Below are positions 17,832 to 29,282 of a DNA stretch of 64,000 bases, in pieces. Both the position numbers and the translations under genes were made by a program. The notes beneath the pieces were generated by a model that saw only the letters and a program-made list of their open reading frames with translations, ran no database searches and was not told the origin of the DNA. The stretch is taken from NCBI RefSeq assembly GCF_014279835.1, contig NZ_CP047942.1, forward strand, positions 868,001 to 932,000, given 5' to 3'. The stretch is from Synechococcus sp. MVIR-18-1. Lineage in GTDB: Bacteria; Cyanobacteriota; Cyanobacteriia; PCC-6307; Cyanobiaceae. The number at the start of each line of letters is the position of its first letter. Within the stretch, counting starts at the first letter, position 1.

Positions 17832-19937
17832 TTAGGCGCTGAAGCTGCGTTTTGCAGGGATTGGATAGGGAATCCGGCGATGCCGCATGCGCCTCCAGAC
17901 GCGCACAAAGGCATGCATCACCAGATCAACTTCGGCGCGACTCAGACCGCTTTGACTCAGCTGCCCATCGGCCAAGCGCGCCTCCAAGATGCGTTTCACT
18001 GTGGTTTGCGCTTCGCTGTCGCTGGTGTCGGGGGGAAGGGATCGCAAGGCGGCCTCACAGCCGTCAGCCAGCATCAAAATTCCGGTTTCTTTCGATCGAG
18101 GCGTGGGGCCTCGATAGCGAAATAAGTGTTCCGAAACCGTTGGATCTTTTTGCTGGGCTTGATGCAAGAAAAAGCCCATCCGCAAGGTGCCTTGATGCTC
18201 TGGAATGAAATCCGCGATCGGCCGCGGCAAGCGGTAGCGCCGAGCCAATTTGAGGCCTTCATCCACATGGGCTTGGAGAACTCCGGCACTCGCGACCGGA
18301 TCGTTCAATTTGGTGTGTGGATTCTCTTCGCCGGTGGTTTGATTTTCGATGAACCAGTTCGGAGCATGGAGTTTGCCCACATCGTGATAAAGGGATCCTG
18401 TTTTGATCAGATCCACATCGGCCCGAATCGCACGCGCTCCCTCCTCGGCCAACCCGCAGATCATCAATGTGTGTTCAAACGTTCCAGGTGCTTCTGACGA
18501 CAACCGGCGCAGCAGTGGGCGCTCTTGATCGGCCAGTTCCATCAAACGGGCCCGCGTGAGCAGGCCGAATGAGCTTTCCAGCAGCGGAATCAGCAGAATC
18601 GTGAGCATCATCAGCAGACCCATCAGCAAGGCCTCAGACGCGAGTTCTCCGGTATCGGGAGTGAGCCGTGTCCAGGACAGGTTCACGGCTTCAAACGGTT
18701 GACGCAGCACCACCATTTCGGCGACTAACGCACCCAACGGCAGCAACACTGCTAGTTGCAACAACTGAGCTCGGCTGCGTAATCGTCCGGCCTGAATGGC
18801 GGCGATCGCCGCAACGGCAGCGGTAATCAGCAGCCGGCCTTCGCCCAATCCGCTCACTGGAGTGGGCCAAAGCAAACAGCTCACCGCCATCCAGGTCAGA
18901 CCACTGGTGGTTCCGAGGCCTTGAGCGAGAAGCAGGGTGGGTGGCACGATCACAGCCAGTGGGCTCACCGCTGCACCGAACCAAATCTTGCTGAATTGGC
19001 TGATCAACAGCAGGCCGATCGCCAGAAACCCGTGGGAGGCCTCAAGGCAGGGCCTTTCCCGTTTCATCACGAGCAGCATCACTCCACAACTTGCGAGGGC
19101 TTCGGTGAAACGCAACAACCAAATTCCGAGTTTCGGGCTGCGATTGATCAGCCCAAAGAAATCGAGTACGTCGTAGGCCTGGGAGCTAATCGGTTCGCCT
19201 TTGCGGGTGATCAGATCGCCAGCTTTCACTTCAATGCTTGGAATCCCTTGCTTGGTGATCAGCTCTTCGATCAGTCGTTGACTGCGCAGCGGATCGGTTT
19301 GGAGGTTGCTAGCTCCTTGAAGCGTTGTGGTGGCGATCTTGCTGCCGAGGGTTCTTGCTGGAACGTTCTCAGGGCCTAAGGCTTCGAGTTGCAGTGATGA
19401 AGCCTTTCTGAGCTGCTCAATCGCCAGTGTGTTCACAAGGCCTTGGCTGAGCATGCGATCGACAGCCCTACGGATCGCCATATCCCAGTTTTTGCGATCG
19501 TTTTGCGAGCGTTTTTCCAGCCAACGTTGCTCGTCTGCGGTCAGATTGACGGGGCCAATTCGGTCGATGTTCTGGCTTCTGGCGACGCGTTCTAATTCGG
19601 CAAGATGCCGCTCGAGTCTGAGCTTGAGGAGGCTTGATTGCTGTTCATCCACCACCTGTACAAAGGTGTTGGGCATCAAGCTAGATCGCCTTTGATCGAG
19701 CGCTTCGCTGTCGACGACCCTCGCTGCCTTCGGAGCAATCGAATCGAATGGCGCTGGGATTCCAGGTCGTAAGTCGGGTTCCACCAGCCATGGCCAGCTG
19801 GAGACCAGGGCTACGGCAATGCAGACCACAAGCAATCCCGCCTTCTGAAGGCGGTTCCAGCGCAGCACAGGGCGTCGCGGTGACTCACTCCGCAACCAGC
19901 TTCTCCAGAGCTGGGCTAGGGGATGAGATCGGAACAC
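17832..19937 (-). CDS. 7TM-HD (PgpH-type) phosphohydrolase
   Basis: The 701-residue membrane protein has an N-terminal helix (about 32-50). An extracytoplasmic domain follows (about 55-260), then about seven helices (about 270-470) and a C-terminal HD domain. The metal ligands are seen in [17 protein letters not shown] and [15 protein letters not shown], with EHQGT following. PgpH proteins of this architecture degrade cyclic di-AMP; that activity is inferred here. It is convergent with the pseudouridine synthase gene and divergent from folD. Confidence 0.88.
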   Translation of the reverse strand: MFRSHPLAQLWRSWLRSESPRRPVLRWNRLQKAGLLVVCIAVALVSSWPWLVEPDLRPGIPAPFDSIAPKAARVVDSEALDQRRSSLMPNTFVQVVDEQQSSLLKLRLERHLAELERVARSQNIDRIGPVNLTADEQRWLEKRSQNDRKNWDMAIRRAVDRMLSQGLVNTLAIEQLRKASSLQLEALGPENVPARTLGSKIATTTLQGASNLQTDPLRSQRLIEELITKQGIPSIEVKAGDLITRKGEPISSQAYDVLDFFGLINRSPKLGIWLLRFTEALASCGVMLLVMKRERPCLEASHGFLAIGLLLISQFSKIWFGAAVSPLAVIVPPTLLLAQGLGTTSGLTWMAVSCLLWPTPVSGLGEGRLLITAAVAAIAAIQAGRLRSRAQLLQLAVLLPLGALVAEMVVLRQPFEAVNLSWTRLTPDTGELASEALLMGLLMMLTILLIPLLESSFGLLTRARLMELADQERPLLRRLSSEAPGTFEHTLMICGLAEEGARAIRADVDLIKTGSLYHDVGKLHAPNWFIENQTTGEENPHTKLNDPVASAGVLQAHVDEGLKLARRYRLPRPIADFIPEHQGTLRMGFFLHQAQQKDPTVSEHLFRYRGPTPRSKETGILMLADGCEAALRSLPPDTSDSEAQTTVKRILEARLADGQLSQSGLSRAEVDLVMHAFVRVWRRMRHRRIPYPIPAKRSFSA

Positions 19938-20008
19938 AGCTGTTGATCACTGATACAGACGCTAACCCCACTGAGGAAGCAAACTGGGGTCAGTGTCAAC
20001 AGACCTCG

Positions 20009-20890
20009 ATGGCTCTCAGGCTGGATGGCAAGCAGCTCGCCGCGCAGCTTGAAGTGCGTTTGCAGCAGCAGATTCAAAATGGCATGGCTTCAGCAGGGCG
20101 TTCACCAGGCCTGGCTGTGCTCCGTATTGGCGACGATCCCGCCAGTGCGGTCTATGTGCGCAACAAAGAGAAGGCCTGTGCACGCATTGGGGTGGAGAGC
20201 TTTGGCTCCCATCTCCCAGCTCATGCTTCACAGCAGGAGGTGTTGACAGCCATCCGCGAGCTCAATGCTGATGAACGGGTGGATGGGATCCTGCTCCAGC
20301 TGCCGCTGCCAAAGGGCTTGGATGAGACCCCGCTGCTGGCTGAAATCGATCCGAACAAAGATGCCGATGGATTGCACACCTTGAATCTCGGGCGCCTGTT
20401 GAAGGGTGAGCAGGGTCCACGAAGTTGCACACCTGCCGGTGTAATGGTGATGCTTCGTGATCAGGGCATCGATCCCGCCGGCAAACGTGCCGTCGTGGTG
20501 GGCCGCAGCATCCTGGTGGGCCAGCCGATGGCCCTCATGCTTCAGGCGGCGAACGCCACCGTCACGGTGGCCCATTCGCGCACGCAAGATCTGGAATCGA
20601 TTACCCGTCAGGCTGAGATTCTTGTGGTGGCAGCAGGTCGCCCCGAAATGATCGGTGCCGATCACATCACACCGGGTTGTGTGGTGGTGGATGTTGGTAT
20701 CCATCGCCGCCCTGAAGGCGGGCTTTGCGGTGATGTGCGCGCGGAGGAGCTAGAACCCGTCGCTTCAGCTCTTTCTCCAGTCCCTGGGGGGGTTGGCCCC
20801 ATGACGGTCACGATGTTGCTGGTCAACACTGTGGTGGCCTGGTGTCGACGCCATCAAGTTGCAATGGAATTGTCTGATTTGGTGGTTTGA
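20009..20890 (+). CDS. folD: Methylene-THF dehydrogenase/cyclohydrolase
   Basis: FolD interconverts 5,10-methylene-THF and 10-formyl-THF, supplying one-carbon units. The 293-residue protein has the conserved Tyr/Lys site [22 protein letters not shown], and [14 protein letters not shown]. The NADP site has [17 protein letters not shown], and [15 protein letters not shown] closes the C-terminus. The open frame extends upstream into the divergent gene, but the ATG at 20009 ([11 protein letters not shown]) matches the family start. Confidence 0.96.
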   Translation: MALRLDGKQLAAQLEVRLQQQIQNGMASAGRSPGLAVLRIGDDPASAVYVRNKEKACARIGVESFGSHLPAHASQQEVLTAIRELNADERVDGILLQLPLPKGLDETPLLAEIDPNKDADGLHTLNLGRLLKGEQGPRSCTPAGVMVMLRDQGIDPAGKRAVVVGRSILVGQPMALMLQAANATVTVAHSRTQDLESITRQAEILVVAAGRPEMIGADHITPGCVVVDVGIHRRPEGGLCGDVRAEELEPVASALSPVPGGVGPMTVTMLLVNTVVAWCRRHQVAMELSDLVV

Positions 20891-20904
20891 CCCCCTCGGC
20901 CTGA

Positions 20905-21870
<966 letters not shown>

Positions 21871-21872
21871 CC

Positions 21873-22388
21873 ATGACGATTTCAATGATCTCAACGCTGT
21901 CCATGCCTGCTCAGATTTTGGATAATGCTGTGCTCGCCTGGGGATTGGCCGCCTGCGGGTTGGCGCAGTTCTCCAAGCTGTTCCTTGAATTGGTGCTGCA
22001 TCGGCGCTGGAGGCCGGCGGTGTTGTTTGAAACCGGAGGGATGCCTTCGAGTCACTCGGCATTGGTCACTGGCACAGCCGCTGGAGTGGGCTGGCAGATG
22101 GGTTTTGATCAGCCTGCGTTTGCGCTGGCTGCCACGGTGGCATTTGTGGTGATGTACGACGCCAGTGGGGTGCGCCGAGCGGCTGGATTTACGGCCGCTC
22201 GGCTCAACGAACTTCCTGATTCGCTCTGGCCCAACCCTCCGGAGAAGCCCCTCAAAGAGCGGCTCGGTCATACGCGCACGGAGGTGTTGGTGGGCAGTTT
22301 GCTGGGACCTTTAATCGCACTCCCTGGACTCTTTTTTGTGGGGTCGCCCCTTCATTTGGCCCAAACGTTTGGTTTGTTGAGCGGGTGA
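21873..22388 (+). CDS. Divergent PAP2 (DUF212) membrane protein
   Basis: The 171-residue protein has GGMPSSHSALVTG, the hallmark of the divergent PAP2 family. MYDASGVRRAAG and LGHTRTEVLVG follow, set among about four hydrophobic helices. Family members may be acid phosphatases acting on lipid phosphates; its position directly after crtE suggests an isoprenyl-phosphate link, an inference only. The start at 21873 puts it two bases after the crtE stop. Confidence 0.88.
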   Translation: MTISMISTLSMPAQILDNAVLAWGLAACGLAQFSKLFLELVLHRRWRPAVLFETGGMPSSHSALVTGTAAGVGWQMGFDQPAFALAATVAFVVMYDASGVRRAAGFTAARLNELPDSLWPNPPEKPLKERLGHTRTEVLVGSLLGPLIALPGLFFVGSPLHLAQTFGLLSG

Positions 22389-23857
22389 GCAGGCTGAAGC
22401 CCTCTGAGGCCATCCTTACCAACGATCAGCAGACGGCAGCTGCATTGTTTGAGACCTGGCTGGCAAACGAGGATCCCAGTATTCCGTTTGTGTTGAGCGG
22501 TTACGCCGGCAGTGGCAAAACCTTCCTCTCGATGCGTTTGCTGCGCCAAGTGGAAGCGACGGGGCTGTGTTGGACCGTTGTCGCCCCCACCCATAAAGCG
22601 GTTGGGGTGTTGCGCCATGCCCTTGATTTAGAGGGGCTCCACCCCACGTGGTACCCCTCCACCATCCATCGACTGTTGCGGCTCAAGTTGCGTCGCCAGG
22701 GGGATCGGGAGGTTTGCGAATCCACCGAACAAACGGCGGCCTCGTTGGAACATCTCGGCCTGGTCCTGGTTGATGAGTCCTCCATGGTCGATAGCTCGCT
22801 GTTGTCTGTCGCACTGCAGTGCGCGCATCCTTTCAAAACTCGGCTTGTGTTCGTTGGCGATCCGGCCCAGCTTCCGCCGGTGGGAGAAGCGGATAGCCCT
22901 GTGTTCTCCATGGACCGCGCGATCACAGCGTCGCTTAAGCAAGTGGTTCGTCATCAAGGGCCTGTGCTGCAGCTGGCGAGCTGCTTGCGGGATGGACGCT
23001 TGCCCTGTGAGCTGCCGCCCTTAATGCCTCCGCTGCGCAGCGAATTGGGTCAGGTGGGTGTTCTTAATCGTTCGGCTTGGCTAATCCAGGCTCAAGATGG
23101 CCTGCGCCGGGCTGCGGCCTGTGACAACCCAGATGCAGCGCGCATTCTTTGCTACACCAATCGCACCCTGGATGCGCTTGTGCCCCATGCACGACGCGCC
23201 ATTCATGGTGAGATGGCGGATCAGATGGCTGTTCTTCCTGGAGAAGTCTTGATCAGCCGTACAGCGGTGATGGCGCCTGCCTCCCGCGATGGGGCCGAAA
23301 CAGGGGAAGAACCCGATCTAGTGCTGGGCTCGAATCGGGAAGTGGTGGTGGAGGATGTCACCCCCGAACGTTGTGACCTCGCTGAATTTGGGTTTGCGGG
23401 GGAGACGCAGATGGCACTCGCTGGATTCGAGGCACCTGTTATTGACACTGTGACAGCGAGGGTTCGTAGTGGAGAGCTAGAGCTCAGTTTGCGCTTGCAG
23501 CCGCCTTCCGGGAGTGCAGCAAGGCAGCGCCTTGATGGGGTCCTTCAGGGGTTACGCACCCAGGCAAGGGATGCGGGAAAGCGGGGTGGACGGCCTCTTT
23601 GGCGTCAGTATTTTTTGATCCGTGATGCTTTTGCCTCGTTGGGTCCAGCGGCCGTGCTGACTGTTCACCGCAGTCAAGGCAGCAGTTTTGGAGAGGTGTT
23701 TGTTGCCGATGACGTGTTCTGGCCGCAGGATCTTGTCCTGCGGCGGCAGTTGGCCTATGTCGCGGTGAGTCGAGCGCAAGAGGCGGTCTGGATAGCGGGA
23801 AGGTCGTCATCAGTCAAAGCCGTGGAACGTTGGACTCGGGCGCTGAGGACTGAATAA
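22385..23857 (+). CDS. RecD/PIF1-like DNA helicase
   Basis: The 490-residue superfamily 1 helicase has Walker A GYAGSGKT (39-46), Walker B VLVDESSMVD, and motif III FVGDPAQLPPVGE. A C-terminal UvrD-like fold follows with TVHRSQGSSFGEVFV and YVAVSRAQEAVWI. It starts with GTG overlapping the DUF212 stop (GTGA), so translation is coupled. It is shorter than RecD2 and lacks its N-terminal HhH region. Probable role is in DNA repair or recombination. Confidence 0.88.
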   Translation: MSRLKPSEAILTNDQQTAAALFETWLANEDPSIPFVLSGYAGSGKTFLSMRLLRQVEATGLCWTVVAPTHKAVGVLRHALDLEGLHPTWYPSTIHRLLRLKLRRQGDREVCESTEQTAASLEHLGLVLVDESSMVDSSLLSVALQCAHPFKTRLVFVGDPAQLPPVGEADSPVFSMDRAITASLKQVVRHQGPVLQLASCLRDGRLPCELPPLMPPLRSELGQVGVLNRSAWLIQAQDGLRRAAACDNPDAARILCYTNRTLDALVPHARRAIHGEMADQMAVLPGEVLISRTAVMAPASRDGAETGEEPDLVLGSNREVVVEDVTPERCDLAEFGFAGETQMALAGFEAPVIDTVTARVRSGELELSLRLQPPSGSAARQRLDGVLQGLRTQARDAGKRGGRPLWRQYFLIRDAFASLGPAAVLTVHRSQGSSFGEVFVADDVFWPQDLVLRRQLAYVAVSRAQEAVWIAGRSSSVKAVERWTRALRTE

Positions 23858-24206
23858 CACCAATGAGAGTTCTGGGCTTAACTCCCTGACTGCCTATTCA
23901 TCTGCAATTGGCAGGATTTCAGCTTTGAATGAGGTTCCACCTCATAGAAAGACGCTCATCTAAAGCAGTGCATTCATGTCTTGATGCCCTGCAAATTAGC
24001 TCGATGCAAAAGTATCAGATGATTTAAATGAATAAATTGCTCGAAAGCACTGTCTTGGCTGGGATCTGTACACAATTCTTGGTCGCTCAACACCCTCAGT
24101 AGGAGCCATTGGCCTCGACGATTTACGACAGCATTGTTTGCAATGAATTGATTGACGCTGATGATTATTTCTGCTTTAATAGAACTAGAGAGAAAGGTGA
24201 GTAATT
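23858..24206. other. AT-rich intergenic region
   Basis: The region marks a sharp drop in GC after the helicase. A 24-codon frame starts at 24028 (MNKLLESTVLAG) but has no clear support. Nothing else is seen. Confidence 0.4.
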
Positions 24207-24305
24207 ATGCTGACAATTAATTGGGTAGGAACTGTCGTTTTGATCGTATTAATTGCAGGAATGACATGGGTCTCTTACGTAGAAACCCATCCAAAGTGTC
24301 TATGA
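24207..24305 (+). CDS. 32-residue single-helix membrane protein
   Basis: A short frame MLTINWVGTVVLIVLI continues to MTWVSYVETHPKCL. A good ribosome-binding site (GAAAGGTGAG) lies 5-14 bases upstream of the ATG. One transmembrane helix spans about residues 7-24. It resembles in size and layout the tiny photosystem or cytochrome subunits, but no family is recognised. Confidence 0.5.
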   Translation: MLTINWVGTVVLIVLIAGMTWVSYVETHPKCL

Positions 24306-25050
24306 GGGATTTGCGATAAGTATTAATGCTTGGCTATATCGAATGCTTATCTCTCCCTATCCTCTAAAAAAGTCCCAGGTTCCAGATGCTTCGTGATGCA
24401 CATCGTCACGCAAACTCCATCCTTGAGTCCGCAACTTGTGACGCATTCAAGATAAGCATCGACAGCATCCCAGCGTTCGGTGATTGATTTGCAACTATGT
24501 TCATTTTTGAATGCTCTCATCTTGTGCTCCCAAGTGGAAATTGATTACGATGGTTTTTATTTTTTGGCAAGTAAATCATTACGATATAAATTGTTCCTAG
24601 GTTAATTTGCTCATCTGAGATGAATTAAGGGCAAGCAAGATAGATCCGGCCTCTTTATATTTGCTTAATATTTACCAGTTATCGATCATTCTTTGGCATT
24701 AAAAAACGCCTGTACCGAGGGGTGCAAGCGGACTCTGTTGAAGTGATTTTTAATTTGCAGCAATTAGTGTATTACAGCTGAAAAGCAGAGATGAAATAAT
24801 GTGTATGTGGCGATACCAATTGAGATCGCTGGAACTGTAAAGCTCATGACTACTCCTGTGGATAACAGTAACTTAATAGGAGGAATTTGCTTCTTTGGCA
24901 TTAAGAGCTACACAATTCTTCTAAAGAGTAATAATACCTAGACAACTATGCTTGTTTTGCTCTCAAGCGCAGTCCGAAGAGCTAATGTTTGATGAGCTAA
25001 TGTTCAATCAAGTAGTAACTACTCTCTTTGATCGTGTGGAATTAATCAAT
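24306..25050. other. Sparse AT-rich region
   Basis: No convincing gene longer than 30 codons is seen. A 27-codon minus-strand frame at 24764-24847 (MSFTVPAISIGIATY) has an AGGAG box 6 bases upstream of its ATG and a hydrophobic middle, so it might be a tiny membrane protein; confidence in it is low. Confidence 0.35.
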
Positions 25051-25221
25051 CTATAAAGCGCATACCGGAGGCAAGGCACTATTTTTAACATCGTAGATAA
25101 AGTCTCTGCTTTGATCGATCTCCTGTGGAGATTCAGCTACCTTGCTAACAACTTCTAATGCCAAATGCATCAGTTGTCCATTTGGGATGTTTTCATTCGT
25201 TGAGGTCTGCGGATCTGCCAC
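25051..25221 (-). CDS. 56-residue hypothetical protein
   Basis: From a GTG at 25221 the frame reads MADPQTSTNENIPNGQLMH and then a helical, acidic segment LALEVVSKVAESPQEIDQS ending in LPPVCAL. Codon use looks coding. No family is recognised and no strong ribosome-binding site is present. Confidence 0.45.
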   Translation of the reverse strand: MADPQTSTNENIPNGQLMHLALEVVSKVAESPQEIDQSRDFIYDVKNSALPPVCAL

Positions 25222-25953
25222 GAGTAGGACATTGAATTAATGATTAGTTTATTGTTCGCTTTTGACAGTGTTTGTATCTATAGGCACTCTCTTTGTTATG
25301 AAGCCTACGCAGAAGGACTCCACATAGATTAAATCTGGTTGGTCTTAAGGTTGAAGGCTTACAGATTTTGCTTAGTAGCGAAAGTTACATCGTGATTCTT
25401 GCGGTGTATGCACTCAGTATTGAGCTCGTAACAAGTTTGGCAATGCGAGGCGATCAGTATGGAAAGAAAGAAGTCGTCTGTATCTGTACCCTTCCAACCT
25501 CTAGCTATCTCCCTGAACCGCTCCTGACAACAGACGCTCTTGGCGTATGCAAGCTGTAGAAAATTTGTTAAGGAAGGGTTAGCCCTTTGTTGGTGTGTGT
25601 GAATTCGAATGATTGAGTAGCTCGGCCGCCAATAAATCCTTGGCCAGCATCGATAAACCTACACCCATCAGAGCCAGAGCTAGGCCTTGATGGGTGTCTG
25701 CACTATTAGATACCTTTCTGGAAAGTTCTAGGTGTTGTTTCCAGGAGAAGTGCATTGAAAACAGGCGTCACCATGCTTTTTAGGCTAATTAGTGGTTTCA
25801 ATCAAAGGTATAAGGCCCTTTAGGCAACGATCTGTAATATGGGAAATGTAGTGACTTGAGCATGTAATCCTCAAATCAGTTGCAATCACTACCTGATTGA
25901 TTTGCGATGTTATGCCTTACGGGTTAACTTCAGCGCACCTAGCAAAAAGACCA
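25222..25953. other. AT-rich region with little coding signal
   Basis: A 63-codon plus frame at 25368-25559 (internal Met-poor, Thr/Leu-rich end) is not convincing. Nothing else is seen. Confidence 0.35.
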
Positions 25954-26130
25954 ATGGATCCAATTGCTTTGACGATCGGACAAATGTTCGAGATCGAGAA
26001 GTTTTCAAGAGAAATTGATAGTTCTAAAGACGTTGAGGAGTTGCAATCTATTGCTAAAAACCTTCTTGTCGCTTGGAAACAGCAGCAAGCTGCATCTGCT
26101 TGGATCATCCGTCAGCAACAGGGACTTTGA
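25954..26130 (+). CDS. NblA-like small helical protein (tentative)
   Basis: The 58-residue protein from the ATG at 25954 reads MDPIALTIGQMFEIEKFSRE and then ELQSIAKNLLVAWKQQQAA. It predicts two helices. Size, the (S/T)(L/I)xQxF..(E/R).F start of helix 1 and the Gln-rich second helix resemble NblA/Ycf18, the adaptor that directs phycobilisome degradation under nutrient stress. The likeness is in pattern, not strong identity, so another small cyanobacterial family is possible. A longer reading from 25897 exists. Confidence 0.55.
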   Translation: MDPIALTIGQMFEIEKFSREIDSSKDVEELQSIAKNLLVAWKQQQAASAWIIRQQQGL

Positions 26131-26283
26131 GTGCATTGAAAGAAAGCATCAAACCGGCCTAGAGAAATGGTTGCCAGAATTTTCTCTTGTAACCTTTTTC
26201 GTAGGTTCAATCCTTTTAATTGTGGATCTTGATGTTTAGTGCTGGCCCACGGCACGGCTTCACGTCCCACCTTCATTTCAGCC

Positions 26284-26970
26284 CTAAATCAGGGTAAGAC
26301 CGCTGATTCCTTGCCAGCCGAGATAGCCCCCGATTCCGATGCTGACGGCGGCTAAAACCAGCTCGCCTCGAGCAAACAGCACCTCTTTTCCGCGTTCTAA
26401 TACAGGCACGACTTTTTCTCGACCAATCGCAACGGCGATTAAAGGGGTAAGCATCAACAGGCTTGCTCCGATCGTGAAGGCCAAAAGGCCAATCAGTTCT
26501 TGCCAAGTAGGCAGTTGAGCGGCTAAGACAACGCCTGCTGATTTCGCGAACAGCACGAGATCATCAGGACTGGCAACTTCCGCGACCGCACCCAACACCA
26601 ACAGCAAAGGGAGGGGCATGTTCACAAAGCGATCCACGCTTGCGGTCCATGCCGGCGGTGTGTCTCCATCGGTGAACGATCGCAGCAATTCCCTACTGCC
26701 AACGGCGATTAAGGCCCCACCAGCGAGGAGATCCAAGCCCGTTCGGTGATGGGAGCCCTGCGTCATGTCCAGTACCAGTGAATGCCCCACAGTCACCAAT
26801 AGAGCTGACGTCGCCATTGTGGTGACAACCCATCCCGCAACGAACCAGCCCCCGCGTTGTAAGGGTTTCGGTCCCAGGAGAAGCAGCAGTAGAACGGCGA
26901 TGTGGATCGGGGATAGGCCGATGCCAGTGCCATAGGCGAGTAGCTCAGCCCAGAGCGTGGTGTCGCTCAT
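26284..26970 (-). CDS. GAP/LysE-superfamily membrane protein
   Basis: The 228-residue protein from MSDTTLWAELLAYG has about six hydrophobic helices and the early motif GIGLSPIHIAVLLLLL. It resembles the GAP (Sap, sulfolipid-addressing protein) branch of the LysE exporter superfamily. The substrate is unknown. GC content is like the core genome, unlike the AT-rich surroundings. Confidence 0.7.
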   Translation of the reverse strand: MSDTTLWAELLAYGTGIGLSPIHIAVLLLLLLGPKPLQRGGWFVAGWVVTTMATSALLVTVGHSLVLDMTQGSHHRTGLDLLAGGALIAVGSRELLRSFTDGDTPPAWTASVDRFVNMPLPLLLVLGAVAEVASPDDLVLFAKSAGVVLAAQLPTWQELIGLLAFTIGASLLMLTPLIAVAIGREKVVPVLERGKEVLFARGELVLAAVSIGIGGYLGWQGISGLTLI

Positions 26971-26988
26971 CGTTAAGCCGAAACACAA

Positions 26989-27412
26989 AATTTCAAAGTG
27001 ATCGTATTAGGGCTTGTGCCCAAGCAACTGCTCAATACAAGAGTTTGCCCAGCAGTGAACCGTTGAGATCCTTGTCAGATACAGGATTTGAGCTGAGATC
27101 TGAACTGATTGGTGTCTTATCCACAATGACGAGGAAAATCAGCGGCTGAATTTCGTGGGGTGTGATGCACGCACCGCAGGGTTGGTTGAGCAATGCTCCA
27201 ATCCGATTCAAGGGGAAGGTATGAAAATTTCGATAACGCCCTTAGACAAAACCGATTAACTAGCAGGTTGTAGATGTTGATAGGATACTTATATGCAACT
27301 TAAAAATCGCATCTTCTGCGTTAACTGATTGGATCTCTTGTGTAAAAAATGTAATATTTAGGCTGCCATGCATTACGTTTGAACTATGCCTTATAGTTGG
27401 ATTTGTAATACG
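26989..27412. other. Intergenic region
   Basis: No gene is seen. The right half is AT-rich. Confidence 0.4.
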
Positions 27413-27925
27413 TTATTGTTTGTCTTCTTGGACTGAATAGAAGACAGACTGGACGATGATTTTAAAGTTATTTAGTTGATCGACAATTGTTTTGATCCCA
27501 GCCTCGTCGTCATCAGTGAGCAAGGGATACTGGCGATGAAAGGATACGGTAAATGACCCATCCATGCTAATAAGGTTGGTCCTTTCGTGATAGATGAATG
27601 AGGAGCACAGGCGCTTTGTTGCTAATTGAGCCATAGCGTCTTGCCCTTTTTTAAATACCCTATCGATCTGGAAGTGTATATATTTATCCTTTCCTGCATT
27701 CGCTTGTGGGTTGAATTCGGCTTCGTCTGATTTGGCGAACTCTGATTCTGTGGATTTGGTTGATCCTACTTCGTCGATACCCTCAATGGTCCAAGTCATC
27801 CCATCAAGTAAAACATTTACTTTTGCCCACTCTGGTTCTTTCATCCAGATGTCTAAGTCGCATTTATACCCCTCTTTTTTTAGCCCTTCGTAAATGTTTC
27901 GACTCGTTAGTTCAAAGGTTACCAA
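27413..27925 (-). CDS. Unrecognised protein, paralogue of the gene at 61.4 kb
   Basis: The 170-residue protein, if it starts at the TTG at 27925 (MVTFELTSRNIYEGLKKEG), aligns with the protein at 61397-61861. Both share ELTSR near the N-terminus, then (Y/F)xCxL, then a Trp-containing WxIEG segment near residue 45. Both also have a PL(L/I)xDDD segment before a helical C-terminus. The middle (residues 55-80) is an acidic Ser/Glu insert absent from the paralogue. Family unknown; an upstream TTG at 27937 is the alternative start. Confidence 0.65.
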   Translation of the reverse strand: MVTFELTSRNIYEGLKKEGYKCDLDIWMKEPEWAKVNVLLDGMTWTIEGIDEVGSTKSTESEFAKSDEAEFNPQANAGKDKYIHFQIDRVFKKGQDAMAQLATKRLCSSFIYHERTNLISMDGSFTVSFHRQYPLLTDDDEAGIKTIVDQLNNFKIIVQSVFYSVQEDKQ

Positions 27926-28277
27926 TAGGTCACACAATTTATTTCACCCGCAACCCTAACGGGCTTGAGGCAGAACGGGACTTGTGTTTGTTTCAACACC
28001 TATTTTATTTGGAGATTGATTCAGTCAAGAGGTGAATTGATGGATAGGAATGTATAAAAAGCACCTCTTAATGGTGAGTGCGTTATTGAATATGATTTCT
28101 TGTGAGCAAGTCGTCAACTCAGGTGATTGTGTTGACGGTGGCGCACTGCATGGCTGTAAGCAGCGACCTATTCCTCATGCATTTCATTTCTATTGCCGAG
28201 CTCGATGTGCCTGCGGTCAGTCGATCCATGAGCTTGGATCTCAATCTTGTGAGTTGAGCCTGAAAGGTTTAGTCCGC

Positions 28278-28871
28278 TCAAAATAAGCCGTTGGTAGGGG
28301 CATTCCAGCGGGCGATCGCGCGTTGCCCCCGCTCGAAGCCCAGGATGCAGATTGTTCCTGTGCCGAGCTGGAAGTAGCGCCCACCTGCTGCACCGAGTCC
28401 CAACCATGTGCCTGTTAAGGCACGTAGCACGTGCCCATGGGCAAAGAGGGCAACATCCCCCTCACCCGGAGCCGCTAAGGCGATAGCAATGGTGTGTTCG
28501 CAGCGTTGTTGTACAGATTCCGCGTCTTCCCCATTGGGGCAGCCATGACTCCATACCGTCCAGTTCGGATTGGTCTTGCGAATCTCGGGGGTTGTGATTC
28601 CTTCGTAATCGCCGTAATCCCACTCGCGCAAGCTGTCCATGATGTGACGTTGTTGGCCAAGGCCGCCCAGCTCACATGTGCGTGTTGCCCGTTGCAGTGG
28701 TGAACTAAAAACGGCTGCAAACTGATGATTTGTGAGCGCAGGCGCAAGTTGCTTTGCCTCTTCTTCGCCCTCAGGCAATAAAGGCAGATCGGTGCTGCCT
28801 GTGTGTCGTCCGTTTTTGGCCCATTCCGTGGCTCCGTGTCGAAGCAACCAGAGCTGACGTTCGTTACCCAT
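28278..28871 (-). CDS. Histidine phosphatase (phosphoglycerate mutase-like)
   Basis: The 197-residue protein has the catalytic LLRHGATEWAKNGRHTG at residues 9-25, with the phosphohistidine in RHG. The conserved SSPLQRATRTCEL and LREWDYGDYEG follow, and ALFAHGHVLRAL gives the second histidine. It is a cofactor-independent-of-BPG type phosphatase by length; the substrate could be a sugar phosphate or other phosphoester. Confidence 0.9.
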   Translation of the reverse strand: MGNERQLWLLRHGATEWAKNGRHTGSTDLPLLPEGEEEAKQLAPALTNHQFAAVFSSPLQRATRTCELGGLGQQRHIMDSLREWDYGDYEGITTPEIRKTNPNWTVWSHGCPNGEDAESVQQRCEHTIAIALAAPGEGDVALFAHGHVLRALTGTWLGLGAAGGRYFQLGTGTICILGFERGQRAIARWNAPTNGLF

Positions 28872-28931
28872 GGTGTGGATCAGTGCGCTGTTGTGCTGGT
28901 GGCTGTTGATTTGGTGGCTGTCTTGTTCCTC

Positions 28932-29282
28932 TTAAGTCCGAATGTCAAACCAGTCATGTCCAGTGACGGGCATCTTTGAGAACAACACCCTGCTCACGCT
29001 TGCTGTGCTTGGGCCGCGCTCAAACCACAGACGTAATTCGTTCAAGGCTCTTTCGCCTCCCTCCGCCTGAACTTCCACGCTCCCGTCTTTGAGGTTGCGA
29101 ACCCAGCCACAAAGACCAAGATCGATGGCTCGTTGTCGGCAACTCTGTCTGAATCCCACCCCTTGCACGCTGCCTTCGATCAGAAATCTCCAGCGTTCCT
29201 TTAAGGGTTGCTGTGGCTGACGCGTGGTCTTTATGAATCCGTCGCGATCTGTGTCGCCACGGTTTCGAGAGCGGCGCGCCAT
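28932..29282 (-). CDS. Acylphosphatase
   Basis: The 116-residue protein contains a complete acylphosphatase domain in its last 90 residues. IEGSVQGVGFRQ holds the catalytic Arg, and GWVRNLKDGSVEVQAEG holds the Asn and the second conserved motif. The extra 25-residue basic N-terminus overlaps the end of cobB by about 50 bases; no later start exists, so the ATG at 29282 (or 29288) is used. Confidence 0.87.
   Translation of the reverse strand: MARRSRNRGDTDRDGFIKTTRQPQQPLKERWRFLIEGSVQGVGFRQSCRQRAIDLGLCGWVRNLKDGSVEVQAEGGERALNELRLWFERGPSTASVSRVLFSKMPVTGHDWFDIRT

Noticed and set aside
26131-26239. Membrane-like reading after the NblA-like gene
   Set aside because: The hydrophobic stretch (WLPEFSLVTFFVG) has no usable start codon in frame apart from one deep in the preceding gene.
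28050-28286. 78-codon frame with a lipobox-like start
   Set aside because: Cys-rich and unconvincing, with no ribosome-binding site.
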